From contig NZ_ALVZ01000227.1 of assembly GCF_000332055.1 (NCBI RefSeq), forward strand, positions 42,306 through 106,305: a stretch of 64,000 nucleotides of DNA, written 5' to 3'. The position numbers and the translations under genes were made by a program. Position 1 is the stretch's first letter, and every line of letters starts with the position of its first letter. The notes under the pieces were generated by a model. It saw only the letters and a list, made by a program, of their open reading frames with translations. It was not told the origin of the DNA and made no database searches. This DNA comes from Xenococcus sp. PCC 7305. Lineage in GTDB: Bacteria > Cyanobacteriota > Cyanobacteriia > Cyanobacteriales > Xenococcaceae. This document shows positions 25,563-36,144 of the stretch, in pieces.

Positions 25563-28500
25563 ATGACTAAGTCAATTAATAATCCCTCTCCCAATCCCGA
25601 ACCAGAAAAACCCAATCTAGTTAAGCGTTTGTTACATAGTTTAAAACCTTCTCGTAAAAAGGTAACTATCGGACTTGCTGCGATCGCGACAGGAGGGGTT
25701 GTGGGCTATGCAGGAGCTCAATACTTAGTCAAAAATCAGTTACCACCATTCCTCGAAACTCAGATTGGCAATATTATCAAACGCCCCATAGATTTGGGGG
25801 AAGTCAAGGGTTTTTCCCTCGGCGGCATAGAATTTGGTCAGACTAGGATTCCCGCTACAGCTAGTGATCCTGACAATATTACCCTCGCAGGGGTTAAGGT
25901 TGATTTTAATATTTTCCCTATCATCTTTCGTCGCACCTTGCCTGCGGATATTACCTTAATTCAACCGAGAATTTATCTCGAACAAGCAGCTGATGGAGAA
26001 TGGCTCAATCTTGATTTTCTAGAAACAAATCCCAATCAAGAAAAGACAGAACTCCCTGTTAAATTAAACGCAGGAGCCAATCTAGAAGATGTTCAAATCA
26101 CTTTCGTTCCCTACGGGAAATCGCCAATTCAAGTGGGAGTAGATGGCACGGCCAGATATAACCAAAACGCAGGAGAATTAGTCGCTTACGATCTTGAAGC
26201 CTCAATTGAAAAAGCGAAAGCGACAGTGCAAGGTGAAACTCTTTTAGACACCGGTAAAACTGAGACCAAGCTACTAGTAAAAGATTTAGCCCTAACAGAT
26301 GTTGCTACTTTAATTCCCAATTCCCCTATTGTTTTAGGTAGTGGAGTTTTAAATACCGATTTAGATGTTGATATTCCCTCATTGGAAGAAATTACTTCAG
26401 CAAACATCCAAGGACTTGTCAGTATTAATGATGTGGCAGGGGAGGTCACAGCTTTATCCACTACAGTTAAAGCCGAGTCGCAGTTGGATTTTGATGGGAA
26501 GAACGCCCAGGTTAGCAAAACTCAAGCTAGTTTCGGAGATATCGTTGCGCAAGTTGAGGGCAAAGTAAATTTTGAGCAGGGTTATGACTTGGATGTCAAT
26601 GTCCTACCGTTTCGCCTCTCTAGTTTACCTACCGAGATCACCAAACAAATCCCTGTAGCGATTGGGGGGGAAGTGGCCGCAGCTCTCAAGCTACGGGGCA
26701 AGATTCAGGAGCCTTTATTGACTGGACGTTTCAATAATACCCGCATCGTCAATGTGGATAAAACCCAGTTTCGTAAAGTTCAAGCCAATTTTAAAGCGGA
26801 CTTAGCAGAAGTAGTTTTAGATAATCTGCAAATCATTCCTGTAGCCGGCGGCACCATAGATGCTGAGGGGATAATTCTCATCCAAATCCCAGAAGCCCTA
26901 GCAGGTAATAAAGAGATCGATCTCGGTAAAATGCCGCTGGAGTTTAATTTCAGTGCTGACTTGCCAAGCAAAGATTTAGTTAGCATCTATTATGAACTTC
27001 CTTCTGGGGTAACAGTAGAAGATCTTAGCGCCCAGGGGAAAGTGACCGGCACGATAAGTGATCTGAATGCTCTGGTAAATTGGCAGATCCCTGAAGGGAA
27101 GACGATAGCTGCCAATAATGTTTCAGGCTCAGGGGAGCTGCTGCTAGAAAATAATCAATTGCAGTTACAGAATACTCAAGTCAATGTGGGTGATGGAGCG
27201 GCCGAAGTTAAAGCGATCGCAGATTTGAATAATCAACAATGGCAAGCAGATATTGCTGCTAATTCTTTGTCCCTCACGCCTTTTTTAACTCAGCTTGAAA
27301 TCCCGAATCTCAATCTGAATCGACCGGTGGCATTAGAAAATGCAGATATCAGATTCAATGGCAAACTCGACGAGCTTGAGCCAAATAAAATCACGGGAGT
27401 TGTCAATTTACGTTTGAATGTCGATAGCGGTCAGGTTGCGGTCAATAGCAAATTAAATGAGGGAGTCATCGAGGCTGTTACCACGACAGATAATATTGCT
27501 TTACAACCTTTTGTCGATCTTTTACCCGTCCCAGCGGATCTTGATACGGGAATCATTAATGTTTCGGGACAACTAGAGGAGCTACTAACCTTTGGGGATC
27601 AGAAGAAACTCGATAGTTGGCAACTAGATGCTGCTCTAGATTTAGCTGTTGATGGCAATCCTATTGCTGTTGATAGTCAGTTAGATTCGGGTATTGTTAG
27701 CGGCAAGGTTAATACTAGTGAGATTAATTTAAATCGAGTTGTAGCGGCTTTACCTGTTAATGCCAGACTGCGATCGAGTACCACCAATTTTTCTGGTGAA
27801 TTGCAACAGTTGCTAACTTTCCAGGAAAATCCCAATCTCAGTAGTTGGCAAGCCGATGTCGATGCAGATTTAGATGTCGCATCAGGAAACGTTAACGCGA
27901 TCGCACAATTAGCCAATAATCAATTTAGCGCTGATATTGATGCGAGTCAAATTAGTTCTAATGCCTTATTAAATAGTGTTTCGCGCCGTAGTCTCACCTC
28001 TCTGGATCTAGATGATATCAATGCTCAGGTGGCTATTAGTGGCAATATCAGCCCGATAATTAATAATGAAGTCAATATTCCCCTGGCTATTGATCGTGTT
28101 GATGTCCAATCTGGCTCCCAAAATCTCCAGGCAACTGGCAATTTAAATTTTTCTGATATTTTCACTAATCCCGATGTCGCAGATGCCAGCTTGGATGTTA
28201 ACGCCAATATCGACTTTAATCGCTTACCCATTAAAGAACTGGTTGCTATAGCTAGTAATGACAATGAGTTAGTAGCAGATAGCGTCAATATTCAAGGCCA
28301 AGCTGAATTTGACGGAGCATTTAATGGTAAAAACTTAATTTCGGCTCCGATAGAACCAGGTAATGTCTCGCTGATCGGGGACTTAAAACTTTTAAATTTT
28401 GCTTTCAATGACGTTGCCTTTGATCCTGTAATGTCAGGCCCAGTTGATGTCCGTTCCGGCTCGGAAATCGTCTTAAACATCAAAGGACAAAGAGATATCA

Positions 28501-31346
28501 TCGCTGCTGCCGCTGTTCCTTGCACCACAAGTGATTGCCGCTTGCCCTATGTGCCCACTAACTTAGAATTTCGTGTCGGGGAGGGTACTGACGAACCGAT
28601 TATTGTCACTGGAAATAAAAACCAGGATGTCTTCTCTTTAGATATTAATAATTTTCCCCTAACCTTACTTAGCGTCGCTCCAGCTCAAGCAGCGGGAATT
28701 ACGGGCTCCTTAACCGGAAACACTACTGGAAATATTGATCTTAATCTCTATACTTTGGCCGCTAACGGACAAGTAAAAGTAGCCCAACCAGGAGTTGGTT
28801 ATATCCAAGCAGATCAGCTGAACGCTGATTTCCAATATGATCCCAAGAGTAATGTGGCAGAGGTGACCACTGCTTCTCTGGAGTTGGGAAAAAGTCAATA
28901 TGATGTAAATGCTTCCTTGAATCTACAAACAGCTGCGATCGCAGGCAAATTAGAAATCCCCGAAGCCTATATTGAGGATATTTTAACTAGTCTGCGCTGG
29001 TTTACTGTTACAGACGTGATTTCGCTATTTGACATTTCCGATTACGCCGAACCAGCCACGATTACTCCCGGCAATGACATTGTGACGGTTAATGAATCGA
29101 TTGCCATCCAACTTAATAGATTAAGCCAAGTAGAAAATAATATTCAGGAGCTTGCTACAGCCAGGGAAAAAGGTGGGATTCCTACAGAGTTAGATATCAA
29201 GGGACGATTCACCGGCTTGATCAGTTTTGGGGGGACCTTGGAGCAACCGGAGGCGAACTTCAAAATTGAAGCTGCTGACTGGCAATGGCAACCTCAAGAA
29301 CAGTTTTACAATTTTACCGAATCAGAAGGATTAGTTCGAGAAGAACTCCCGATTGTCAATATTCCTCAAATATTAATTGCCGGTGATTTGCAGGGCACAG
29401 TTGTTGATCTCGAAATCGCCAAACTACAACTAGAAGATGCTATTTTCTCTGCATCAGGCAAGCTCTCTCCCGAGGAAGAAGACATTAAGTTTCAAGTAGA
29501 AGATCTCACTCTTGCGACCATTGGTAAATTTATCGAACTTCCCGTTGATGTAGCTGGCGAAATTGACGTCACCGGTGAATTAACCGGAACTCCTACCAAG
29601 CCCCAGATTACCGGAGAAGTCGCTTTTCTTGATGGTTTCTTTAACGGTAATCCCTTGCCTAATAAATTTGTGGGGAACTTTGATTATGACAGTACCAGAC
29701 TCCAATTTGATACTAGTGAACCATCTTTCATTCAAGTGGATGCGACTGTACCTTATCCGATTATTCCCGAGACCAGCGATCGCGTGACGGCAGAGGTTCA
29801 ACTAGAGACCGAAGCCTTTGCTCTGTTAGGCATTCTCAGCAGTGGTTATTTAAATTGGATTGGTGGTGCGGGGGATGCGGATCTCAAAGTTGAGGCTCGT
29901 CTTGATTTGGCAAAAGACATTCCCATATATGATCTTAATGCCACAGGAATCGTTAATTTAGATAACTCCCAAGTTGATTTAGTAACGCCCTTCTTCTCCG
30001 CACCCTTCCAAGGTACGGGTAAAGTTACAGTAGACAATCAAATATTAACTGTGGAAAGTTTGTCCGGTACTTTTGCCGAAAAAGATTTAACCGTTTATGG
30101 TTCCTTACCACTCCTGACAGCAGTTAATAATCTGGAGAACCCTCTCACAGTGGATCTACCCGACGGAGATGGCGAGATGCATATCGAGCAGCTCTATAAA
30201 GGCGGGGTTGCAGGAAATATCAGCGTTACAGGGGCAGCCTTGCAACCATTAATTGGTGGGGAGTTGCAAATTAAGGATGGTAGAGTTTACGTCCCCAAAA
30301 TCGAAACGGCTCCCCCCACGACTCCTAGTAGTGACACCACAGAAGTAGCTCAAAACCTCACCCGCAGAAATACTGCCGCAACTACTCCCACTAGTACTGG
30401 GAATAACCAAGATACTCAACCGCTCTTCATCCCAACACTAGATGCTCTACAAATTGGCTTGTCAAATCTAACTATTCGACAAAGACCAGTATATAGAATT
30501 GATATTAATGGAGATATCGTTCTCAACGGGACAGTTGACGATCCTAGTAACATTGAACCAGAAGGTACTGTTACCATAGCGCAGGCCTGGGTAAACTTTT
30601 TGAGCAATGAATTTCTATTAAATCGCTCTCGAGAAAACACAGTTGTTTTTACTCCCGAAGCAGGAATCTTAAACCCCTATTTAGATATTCAATTCAGAAC
30701 GGTGATCAACGAATTCGATCAGGCAGATGTCAGGGTAGCTGATGTGGGAAGTAGTGAAATTAGAGATCCCATTTCTCAGGTGAATTATCGAAATTCGATT
30801 ACCGTCAATTTGATTGTGGCAGGCGAAACCGCAGCGATCATACCAAGTTTGGCTCCCAAAAATGATTGTGAGATTCGTCCGACTGACACTGCTTTGGTTG
30901 ATGCCAATGCCCATTACACAGTAGAAGAATTGAATCGGCTCACCACATGCTTTAATATTGCCGCCTTAGAAAATGAAAATGAACCTTTAAACTTATCTAC
31001 GGTGGAGCTGACCAGTATTCCCTACCGCAGTGAAGGAGAAATTACTACTTTATTAGGCAATGAATTCTTATCTTTTGCGGAAAATCTAGCAAATAGCAGT
31101 CAATCAGAATTATTTGACCTCGGAGTTAATACATTTGTCATAGAACCTCTGTACAGAAGAGCTTTTTATAAAGTTGATGATAAGGTAGTTAAATTTGGAA
31201 GAAAAATCGGATTGGATTATTTACATCTTTTTCCCGATTTAGAAGGTGTTTATCAACTTAACAAAGATTCTTCTCTTCGCTCTTCTTATAACTATGGAGT
31301 ACCCAATTCCCATGAAGTCAGATTGGAATATCAATTAAGGTTTTAA
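25563..31346 (+). CDS. tamB: TamB/TIC236-type inner-membrane-anchored translocation and assembly protein (DUF490)
   Basis: 1927 residues: basic N terminus, one transmembrane anchor (about 35-57, VTIGLAAIATGGVVGYAGAQ), then a very long array of beta-strand repeats typical of the RBG/AsmA-like superfamily, and a C-terminal TamB domain (DUF490, about 1450-1927) ending in an outer-membrane-like strand (RSSYNYGVPNSHEVRLEYQL). The homologues are bacterial TamB and the chloroplast TIC236, which spans the intermembrane space and links to Omp85 proteins; bridge-like lipid transport is also proposed for this fold. The usual partner tamA/Omp85 is not next to it. Length is in the range for cyanobacterial members. 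Base composition is like its neighbours. Confidence 0.93.
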   Translation: MTKSINNPSPNPEPEKPNLVKRLLHSLKPSRKKVTIGLAAIATGGVVGYAGAQYLVKNQLPPFLETQIGNIIKRPIDLGEVKGFSLGGIEFGQTRIPATASDPDNITLAGVKVDFNIFPIIFRRTLPADITLIQPRIYLEQAADGEWLNLDFLETNPNQEKTELPVKLNAGANLEDVQITFVPYGKSPIQVGVDGTARYNQNAGELVAYDLEASIEKAKATVQGETLLDTGKTETKLLVKDLALTDVATLIPNSPIVLGSGVLNTDLDVDIPSLEEITSANIQGLVSINDVAGEVTALSTTVKAESQLDFDGKNAQVSKTQASFGDIVAQVEGKVNFEQGYDLDVNVLPFRLSSLPTEITKQIPVAIGGEVAAALKLRGKIQEPLLTGRFNNTRIVNVDKTQFRKVQANFKADLAEVVLDNLQIIPVAGGTIDAEGIILIQIPEALAGNKEIDLGKMPLEFNFSADLPSKDLVSIYYELPSGVTVEDLSAQGKVTGTISDLNALVNWQIPEGKTIAANNVSGSGELLLENNQLQLQNTQVNVGDGAAEVKAIADLNNQQWQADIAANSLSLTPFLTQLEIPNLNLNRPVALENADIRFNGKLDELEPNKITGVVNLRLNVDSGQVAVNSKLNEGVIEAVTTTDNIALQPFVDLLPVPADLDTGIINVSGQLEELLTFGDQKKLDSWQLDAALDLAVDGNPIAVDSQLDSGIVSGKVNTSEINLNRVVAALPVNARLRSSTTNFSGELQQLLTFQENPNLSSWQADVDADLDVASGNVNAIAQLANNQFSADIDASQISSNALLNSVSRRSLTSLDLDDINAQVAISGNISPIINNEVNIPLAIDRVDVQSGSQNLQATGNLNFSDIFTNPDVADASLDVNANIDFNRLPIKELVAIASNDNELVADSVNIQGQAEFDGAFNGKNLISAPIEPGNVSLIGDLKLLNFAFNDVAFDPVMSGPVDVRSGSEIVLNIKGQRDIIAAAAVPCTTSDCRLPYVPTNLEFRVGEGTDEPIIVTGNKNQDVFSLDINNFPLTLLSVAPAQAAGITGSLTGNTTGNIDLNLYTLAANGQVKVAQPGVGYIQADQLNADFQYDPKSNVAEVTTASLELGKSQYDVNASLNLQTAAIAGKLEIPEAYIEDILTSLRWFTVTDVISLFDISDYAEPATITPGNDIVTVNESIAIQLNRLSQVENNIQELATAREKGGIPTELDIKGRFTGLISFGGTLEQPEANFKIEAADWQWQPQEQFYNFTESEGLVREELPIVNIPQILIAGDLQGTVVDLEIAKLQLEDAIFSASGKLSPEEEDIKFQVEDLTLATIGKFIELPVDVAGEIDVTGELTGTPTKPQITGEVAFLDGFFNGNPLPNKFVGNFDYDSTRLQFDTSEPSFIQVDATVPYPIIPETSDRVTAEVQLETEAFALLGILSSGYLNWIGGAGDADLKVEARLDLAKDIPIYDLNATGIVNLDNSQVDLVTPFFSAPFQGTGKVTVDNQILTVESLSGTFAEKDLTVYGSLPLLTAVNNLENPLTVDLPDGDGEMHIEQLYKGGVAGNISVTGAALQPLIGGELQIKDGRVYVPKIETAPPTTPSSDTTEVAQNLTRRNTAATTPTSTGNNQDTQPLFIPTLDALQIGLSNLTIRQRPVYRIDINGDIVLNGTVDDPSNIEPEGTVTIAQAWVNFLSNEFLLNRSRENTVVFTPEAGILNPYLDIQFRTVINEFDQADVRVADVGSSEIRDPISQVNYRNSITVNLIVAGETAAIIPSLAPKNDCEIRPTDTALVDANAHYTVEELNRLTTCFNIAALENENEPLNLSTVELTSIPYRSEGEITTLLGNEFLSFAENLANSSQSELFDLGVNTFVIEPLYRRAFYKVDDKVVKFGRKIGLDYLHLFPDLEGVYQLNKDSSLRSSYNYGVPNSHEVRLEYQLRF

Positions 31347-31767
31347 GAAGCATCTTAAGAAAGACTATCTAGACCCTTTTTCCCACTATCATCTTAATTT
31401 TTTCCAGGTCATGTTTACTATAATTTGTAATTGATGTTTGATCTTTGCTCCAAGCTTTAGTAATATCTCAGTAATACAGACCGAGTTCGATATAGAGAAT
31501 TTAAAGGTTTTGACCCACAAGTCAGAATTCAGAAGGGTAAACTTTAGGGTAATATTTCAAAAATCAGCATAAAGTTAGAGTACCAAGATAAAGCGGCTTC
31601 TTGGCTATAGTAATTCTTGTTTATCTGTTGTTTTTATTCCATTATCAACTGTATTTATTTCTTCTGGCTTCTAAATTCTGATTTACAGTATAGATTTTAG
31701 TTGCACTGAACTGACGTTAAGACAAAGAATCGACACCAGAAGTAATTGAGCACCCTAAAGATAAATA
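31347..31767. other. Intergenic stretch after tamB
   Basis: 421 bp without a supported gene. TTAAGA (31343-31348) and TCTTAA (31353-31358) make a short perfect stem overlapping the tamB stop, too weak for a confident terminator. The remainder is AT-rich, and probably holds the promoter of the FG-GAP gene. Confidence 0.5.
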
Positions 31768-33366
31768 ATGGACATTACATTTTCTAAGCAAATTGTCGAC
31801 ACCTCAATGGATAATACCCATGCTGTTGTCGCAGCAGATTTTGATGGTGATAATGATATTGACTTAGCTTCAACGAATTTCATACTTGATTATGTTGCCT
31901 GGTATGCCAATGATGGCAGTCAGAATTTTAGCAAACTAGCAGTGGACGGAGATTTTAGCGGGAGCCTCGACGGTAGTAATCTACAGGGGGCTTATCCTAT
32001 AAATATCGGAGATATCAATCAGGATGGGAATATTGATATCCTGGCAACAGGTTATGAAGCAGATGCGACTGTCTGGTATGAAAATGACGGCGCGGGAAAT
32101 TTCCTGAGGCGTGATGTTGATCTCAATGCGGATGGAGCTCATTCGATTGTTCCAGGAGATATCGACCTCGATGGTGACATTGATCTACTGACGACCAACC
32201 AGGATGCAGGAACAGTCACCTGGTACGAAAATGATGGTGGCGAAAACTTTGCTCTGCGGGTGATTGATGATAGTCTCGGTCGAGCCAAATATGCCGATTT
32301 CGCAGATATTGATGGCGACGGCGATCTTGACGTATTTGCTGCGGGCAATGAGGAAAATATTATTTCCTGGTATGCCAATGATGGTAGCCAAAACTTTACT
32401 AAGCAAATCATTGATAACAATTCAATGGGGGCTTACTTTGTCTTCGCAACCGATTTAAATCGTGATGGCTTTGTTGATGTCGTCACCGCCAGTCAGCTTG
32501 ACCATACAATTGCCTGGTACCAGAATGATGGCAATGCCAATTTTACGAAACAAGTTATTGATAACGAAGCACTAGACGCGCGATCAGTATATGTCGTGGA
32601 TTTAGATGACGATGGCACTCTTGATGTTTTATCCGCCAGTGTCGATGATGATACGGTTTCTTGGTATCAACATGATGGCAATGGCAATTTTAGCCAACAA
32701 ATTATTGATGATTTTGCCGATGGAGCATACGGGGTCTTTGCCGCAGATGTTGATGGTGACGGCTTAACTGATGTCCTTTCTGCTGGTCGAGATGACTTTA
32801 CTATCGCTTGGTATCGCCAAACTAGAGAACCTAATAATGCCCCTGAGGTTCTCAATCTGGATACTGATTTAGTCATTGCTGAGGAATTGGCAAATAAAAC
32901 TATTGAATTACTTAGTCCGATCTCTCGGTTTCAGAATACTCAAGTACCAGGCACCTTTTTGTATTTAAACGCAGGGGAACAGGAAAATATTAATCAAAAC
33001 TTTGTTGGCAACTTTGTGGATGAGGGAATTGCTTTCAATGCTGCTCTAGAACCTGATGATGATCTGATAGCTTTATTCCGTCTGCAAAATAATGATCTGC
33101 CTGGTACTTTTTTATATGTGGGAGAAGATGAGCGCAATAGCATCATCACAGATCCTGAATTTGCTGATAAGTTTACGGATCAAGGAATTTCGTTTTACGT
33201 TTATGGTGCTGGTGCAGGAGAGGAAACCCCCTTCTTCCGTTTTCAGAATTCGGATGTTCCTGGGACCTATGTTTATGCTGCCGGAGCTGAAGCTGATGAT
33301 ATTCGGAATAACTTGACTAACTTTATTGAAGAGGGAATTGCTTTTGAGGCGGAAATTTCAAATTAA
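31768..33366 (+). CDS. FG-GAP/VCBS seven-repeat protein with C-terminal DUF5648-like repeats
   Basis: 532 residues. Seven repeats of about 50 residues, each with a calcium-loop core such as DFDGDNDIDLAS, DIDGDGDLDVFAAG and DVDGDGLTDVLSAG followed by a WY(A/E/Q)NDG strand, fill residues 20-355: enough for a seven-bladed beta-propeller. Three further repeats (about 375-530) read FQN..PGTFLYL...E...I...F.(E)GIAF, resembling DUF5648. There is no Sec signal peptide, as in many cyanobacterial proteins exported by type I secretion, but also no RTX repeats. An extracellular or sheath role is likely; no ligand can be named. It shares the FG-GAP theme with the 1151-residue protein at 54899. Confidence 0.85.
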   Translation: MDITFSKQIVDTSMDNTHAVVAADFDGDNDIDLASTNFILDYVAWYANDGSQNFSKLAVDGDFSGSLDGSNLQGAYPINIGDINQDGNIDILATGYEADATVWYENDGAGNFLRRDVDLNADGAHSIVPGDIDLDGDIDLLTTNQDAGTVTWYENDGGENFALRVIDDSLGRAKYADFADIDGDGDLDVFAAGNEENIISWYANDGSQNFTKQIIDNNSMGAYFVFATDLNRDGFVDVVTASQLDHTIAWYQNDGNANFTKQVIDNEALDARSVYVVDLDDDGTLDVLSASVDDDTVSWYQHDGNGNFSQQIIDDFADGAYGVFAADVDGDGLTDVLSAGRDDFTIAWYRQTREPNNAPEVLNLDTDLVIAEELANKTIELLSPISRFQNTQVPGTFLYLNAGEQENINQNFVGNFVDEGIAFNAALEPDDDLIALFRLQNNDLPGTFLYVGEDERNSIITDPEFADKFTDQGISFYVYGAGAGEETPFFRFQNSDVPGTYVYAAGAEADDIRNNLTNFIEEGIAFEAEISN

Positions 33367-33370
33367 AATG

Positions 33371-33401
33371 AAGGCAGATGGCAGATGGCAGATGGCAGAA
33401 G
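33371..33401. repeat. GGCAGAT heptamer array
   Basis: Four GGCAGAT/GGCAGAA units starting six bases after the FG-GAP stop, in the context TTAAAATGAAGGCAGA. Left member of an inverted pair with 34024-34053 around rnhB. Confidence 0.85.
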
Positions 33402-33419
33402 TCTCACTTGTTAAGAAGG

Positions 33420-34031
33420 TTATTTCGACTTAAGAGAGAAGGACTTACGATGATGGATCACAACTCCATATTTTTGTATGGCAAGACGATGTTTTTTGGT
33501 GGGATAACCTTTGTTGGCAGCTAGATCATATTCTGGATATTGCGAGGCTAAATCGATAATTAAATTATCTCGCCATACTTTCGCCAGAATACTAGCGGCA
33601 CCAATAACTAGTGATTGGCGATCGCCCTGGATGATGGTTTTTTGGGGCAGCGCTAAATCGGGGATCGAAAATTTGCCATCGACTAAACAAATATCAGGAA
33701 CAGGATTAAGTGCTAAGACTGCACGTTTCATTGCCAGGAGAGAAGCTTGCAAGATATTGATTTTGTCAATCTCTTCCACTGTGCTGTAACTAACATGACT
33801 TCCAGAGGCGATCGCTTTTATGGGTTCTATTAATTTTTGTCTTTTCTGGGGTGATAGTTGTTTACTATCTCGCACCCCAATTTCCTGCAATTTTGGTAAC
33901 TGGGATAAGGGCAAAACCACCGCAGCAGCAACCACGGGGCCAAACAAAGCCCCTCGTCCCACCTCATCTACCCCAGCCACTAAAGCATCTTGCCCATATT
34001 CAGAGAGTTTAAAATAAGTCTCATCTGCCAT
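33420..34031 (-). CDS. rnhB: Ribonuclease HII
   Basis: 203 residues from the ATG at 34031. An open frame runs back to 34139, but those 36 codons overlap the rne 3' end and the heptamer array and are rejected. The acidic catalytic residues are visible: GVDEVGRGALFGPV (first Asp-Glu), DSKQLSPQKR, CLVDGKF, and the later Asp in KVWRDNLI. RNase HII cuts RNA-DNA hybrids and single ribonucleotides in DNA. rne lies directly upstream with 37 bp between the stop and this start, the common cyanobacterial rne-rnhB operon. The start codon itself lies inside the right-hand heptamer array, so array changes could affect its translation. Confidence 0.94.
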   Translation of the reverse strand: MADETYFKLSEYGQDALVAGVDEVGRGALFGPVVAAAVVLPLSQLPKLQEIGVRDSKQLSPQKRQKLIEPIKAIASGSHVSYSTVEEIDKINILQASLLAMKRAVLALNPVPDICLVDGKFSIPDLALPQKTIIQGDRQSLVIGAASILAKVWRDNLIIDLASQYPEYDLAANKGYPTKKHRLAIQKYGVVIHHRKSFSLKSK

Positions 34032-34066
34032 CTGCCCTCTGCCTTCTGCCTTCAAGGGTGAAGCCC
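34024..34066. repeat. GGCAGAR heptamer array plus GGGTGAAGCCC hairpin
   Basis: TCTGCCATCTGCC... units at 34024-34053 include the rnhB start codon region. GGGTGAAGCCC at 34056-34066 follows, then TATTAAAC, whose TAA (read on the minus strand) is the rne stop. The same hairpin-plus-TTAAA pattern is at 53714-53724 and 59415-59425. Confidence 0.75.
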
Positions 34067-34068
34067 TA

Positions 34069-36144
34069 TTAAACACTAACCTCTTTTTGTGCTGAAGAGC
34101 GACGACGACGACGACGACGGGGATTGGCCGTTTCCTCAATTGTTGCTTCTTTAGTTTCTTCCTGGTTCTCTTCTGCTGTTTCCTTAGTGGGTTCTACTGT
34201 TTCAGAAACCGAGTCAGTGACTGTTGTTTCTATAATGGTCTCTGGCTCTATATCTGGTTCTTCTGTGATTGCTTCGAGAGTGTCGAGAATAGAAGATTGA
34301 GTGATAATCTTGGCAGATGGTTTAATAATAGGCTCTTTGGACTCGCTAACTTCTGGCTCAACAGTTTCTGCTGCTGTCTCAGTCTCGGTTTCTAATTCTA
34401 GGGTTTCTCCTGGTTTAGTCACATAAACCAAAACTGACTTGGGAGACTTAAATTCTTTATCCAAGCGCACCAAAGGAGATACCCCCATCAGAGCATAGAT
34501 TTCCTGTTCAAATTCAGTCATTTCTACTACAACTTTTTCCTGAGGCACTTCTTCTCGACGAGCTGCCCGCGAAGGAATTCTAGTTTTCCGTTCTTCAGGA
34601 AAGCGATCGCTGGTACGTTCGGGATCGCGATCGCGAGAGGGAATAACTGTAACTTCTGTTTCGTTAACATCCTCTTTGAGGGAAATCTCATTGCGACGGC
34701 GACGACGGCGACGACTATTGGGGGCAGCACCACCTTGCTCTTGATAATTGGGATGATTAGCTAGATCCAATTGATAGGGATTGCGCTCATAATCTGTTTC
34801 GGCAGGAGTATTGATAATTCTGCGTTCGCGTTCAAAGCGCTCGGTGACAGCGGGAGATGCGATCGCAGCAGGGACAATGGTCGGATTTTCCAGAGACTCC
34901 CCTTGCGATTTTCCTGGAAGATGAACGAGATTACCTAAGCCACCACAGGTTGGGCAAGTTTGACCAAATAATTCGTAAACATTTTTTCCTTGACGCTTAC
35001 GAGTAAGTTCAACCAAACCAAGTTCAGAAAGTTGGGCAATTTGAGGACGAGCTTTATCTCCCCGCAGTGCATTATTAAAATGTTCTAATAATTTCAGCCG
35101 ATCTGGGTTGGTATCCATATCAATGAAATCAACCACAATTACCCCACCAATATTCCGCAAGCGCAATTGACGAGCAATTTCTGTGGCTGCTTCCCGATTC
35201 GTCCATAGTACGGTTTCCCTTGCCGTTGCCGAACGGGTAAAAGAACCTGAGTTGACATCAATTACGGTCAAAGCTTCGGTAGGTTCAATAATAATATAAC
35301 CACCAGAAGGTAATTCTACCCTGGGTTTTAAAGCCTCACGAATTGCCGCATTTACTCGAAAATATTCAAGAATGGGCTGTGGTTCGCGATGATAATCGAC
35401 AAAAACACCTTGGGGAGAACGACCACCACTCCAATTGCTGAGATGCTGTTTAACTCGTTTCATGCCCGCTTGAGAATCTGTCACGATGGTATTAACATCG
35501 GCAGAATACATATCTCTCAAGACTCTTTGAATAAAATCATCATCGCGATTCAGCAATGCAGGAGGTGCGCTATAAGCGGCTTGCTCTTGAATGGATTCCC
35601 ATTGTTTTTGCAACAATTCCAGGTCTTCCATGATCGCTTCTTCAGCTTTTCCTTCAGCTTCAGTCCGAACTAGTAACCCCATACCTGCTGGCTTAACTAG
35701 AATCGCTAAAGCTCGTAGCCGACTCCGCTCATTTTCGTCTCGAACACGTCGTGATAGCTTCACCCCTTTACCATGGGGCATTAATACCAAATAGCGTCCC
35801 GGCAAAGTGATATTCCCCGTTAAACGAGGCCCTTTATTCCCCGTCGGCTCTTTCATTACTTGAACTAAAGCTTTCTGGTCAGGCGCTAGAAGTTCAGTAA
35901 TGGTCGCGGCATTTTTTTTCAGACGCAATGGGCCCAAATCTGTAACGTGAATAAAACCATTACGCTCTGCATCACCAATATTGACAAACGCCGCATCAAT
36001 ACCCGGAATGACATTTTCGACCAGCCCGAGAAAAATATCACTAACTTGTTGAGTTCCTGTGGCGACAACTAATTCCTGTATCTGTTCTTCCCAAAAAACA
36101 GCAGCTATGTGATGCTGTTCTGCAATTATGATTTGTTTTGGCAT
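34069..36144 (-). CDS. rne: Ribonuclease E/G
   Basis: 691 residues. The S1 RNA-binding domain (about 35-120, with AAFVNIGDAERNGFIHV), 5'-sensor, DNase I-like catalytic core (VIDVNSGSF and VVDFIDMD holding the Mg-binding aspartates) and Zn-link (TCPTCGG near 393-399) are all present. The C-terminal region is a low-complexity Glu/Thr-rich tail with an internal Arg cluster and ends in seven Arg then SSA plus seven residues, which matches the short Arg-rich motif by which cyanobacterial RNase E binds PNPase. The enzyme initiates mRNA decay and rRNA processing. It is the first gene of the rne-rnhB unit and has an about 500-bp upstream region that probably holds a long leader. Confidence 0.95.
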   Translation of the reverse strand: MPKQIIIAEQHHIAAVFWEEQIQELVVATGTQQVSDIFLGLVENVIPGIDAAFVNIGDAERNGFIHVTDLGPLRLKKNAATITELLAPDQKALVQVMKEPTGNKGPRLTGNITLPGRYLVLMPHGKGVKLSRRVRDENERSRLRALAILVKPAGMGLLVRTEAEGKAEEAIMEDLELLQKQWESIQEQAAYSAPPALLNRDDDFIQRVLRDMYSADVNTIVTDSQAGMKRVKQHLSNWSGGRSPQGVFVDYHREPQPILEYFRVNAAIREALKPRVELPSGGYIIIEPTEALTVIDVNSGSFTRSATARETVLWTNREAATEIARQLRLRNIGGVIVVDFIDMDTNPDRLKLLEHFNNALRGDKARPQIAQLSELGLVELTRKRQGKNVYELFGQTCPTCGGLGNLVHLPGKSQGESLENPTIVPAAIASPAVTERFERERRIINTPAETDYERNPYQLDLANHPNYQEQGGAAPNSRRRRRRRNEISLKEDVNETEVTVIPSRDRDPERTSDRFPEERKTRIPSRAARREEVPQEKVVVEMTEFEQEIYALMGVSPLVRLDKEFKSPKSVLVYVTKPGETLELETETETAAETVEPEVSESKEPIIKPSAKIITQSSILDTLEAITEEPDIEPETIIETTVTDSVSETVEPTKETAEENQEETKEATIEETANPRRRRRRRSSAQKEVSV

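Noticed and set aside
34032..34139. 36-codon N-terminal extension of RNase HII
   Set aside because: Overlaps the rne coding end and the heptamer array; RNase HII conservation starts after 34031.
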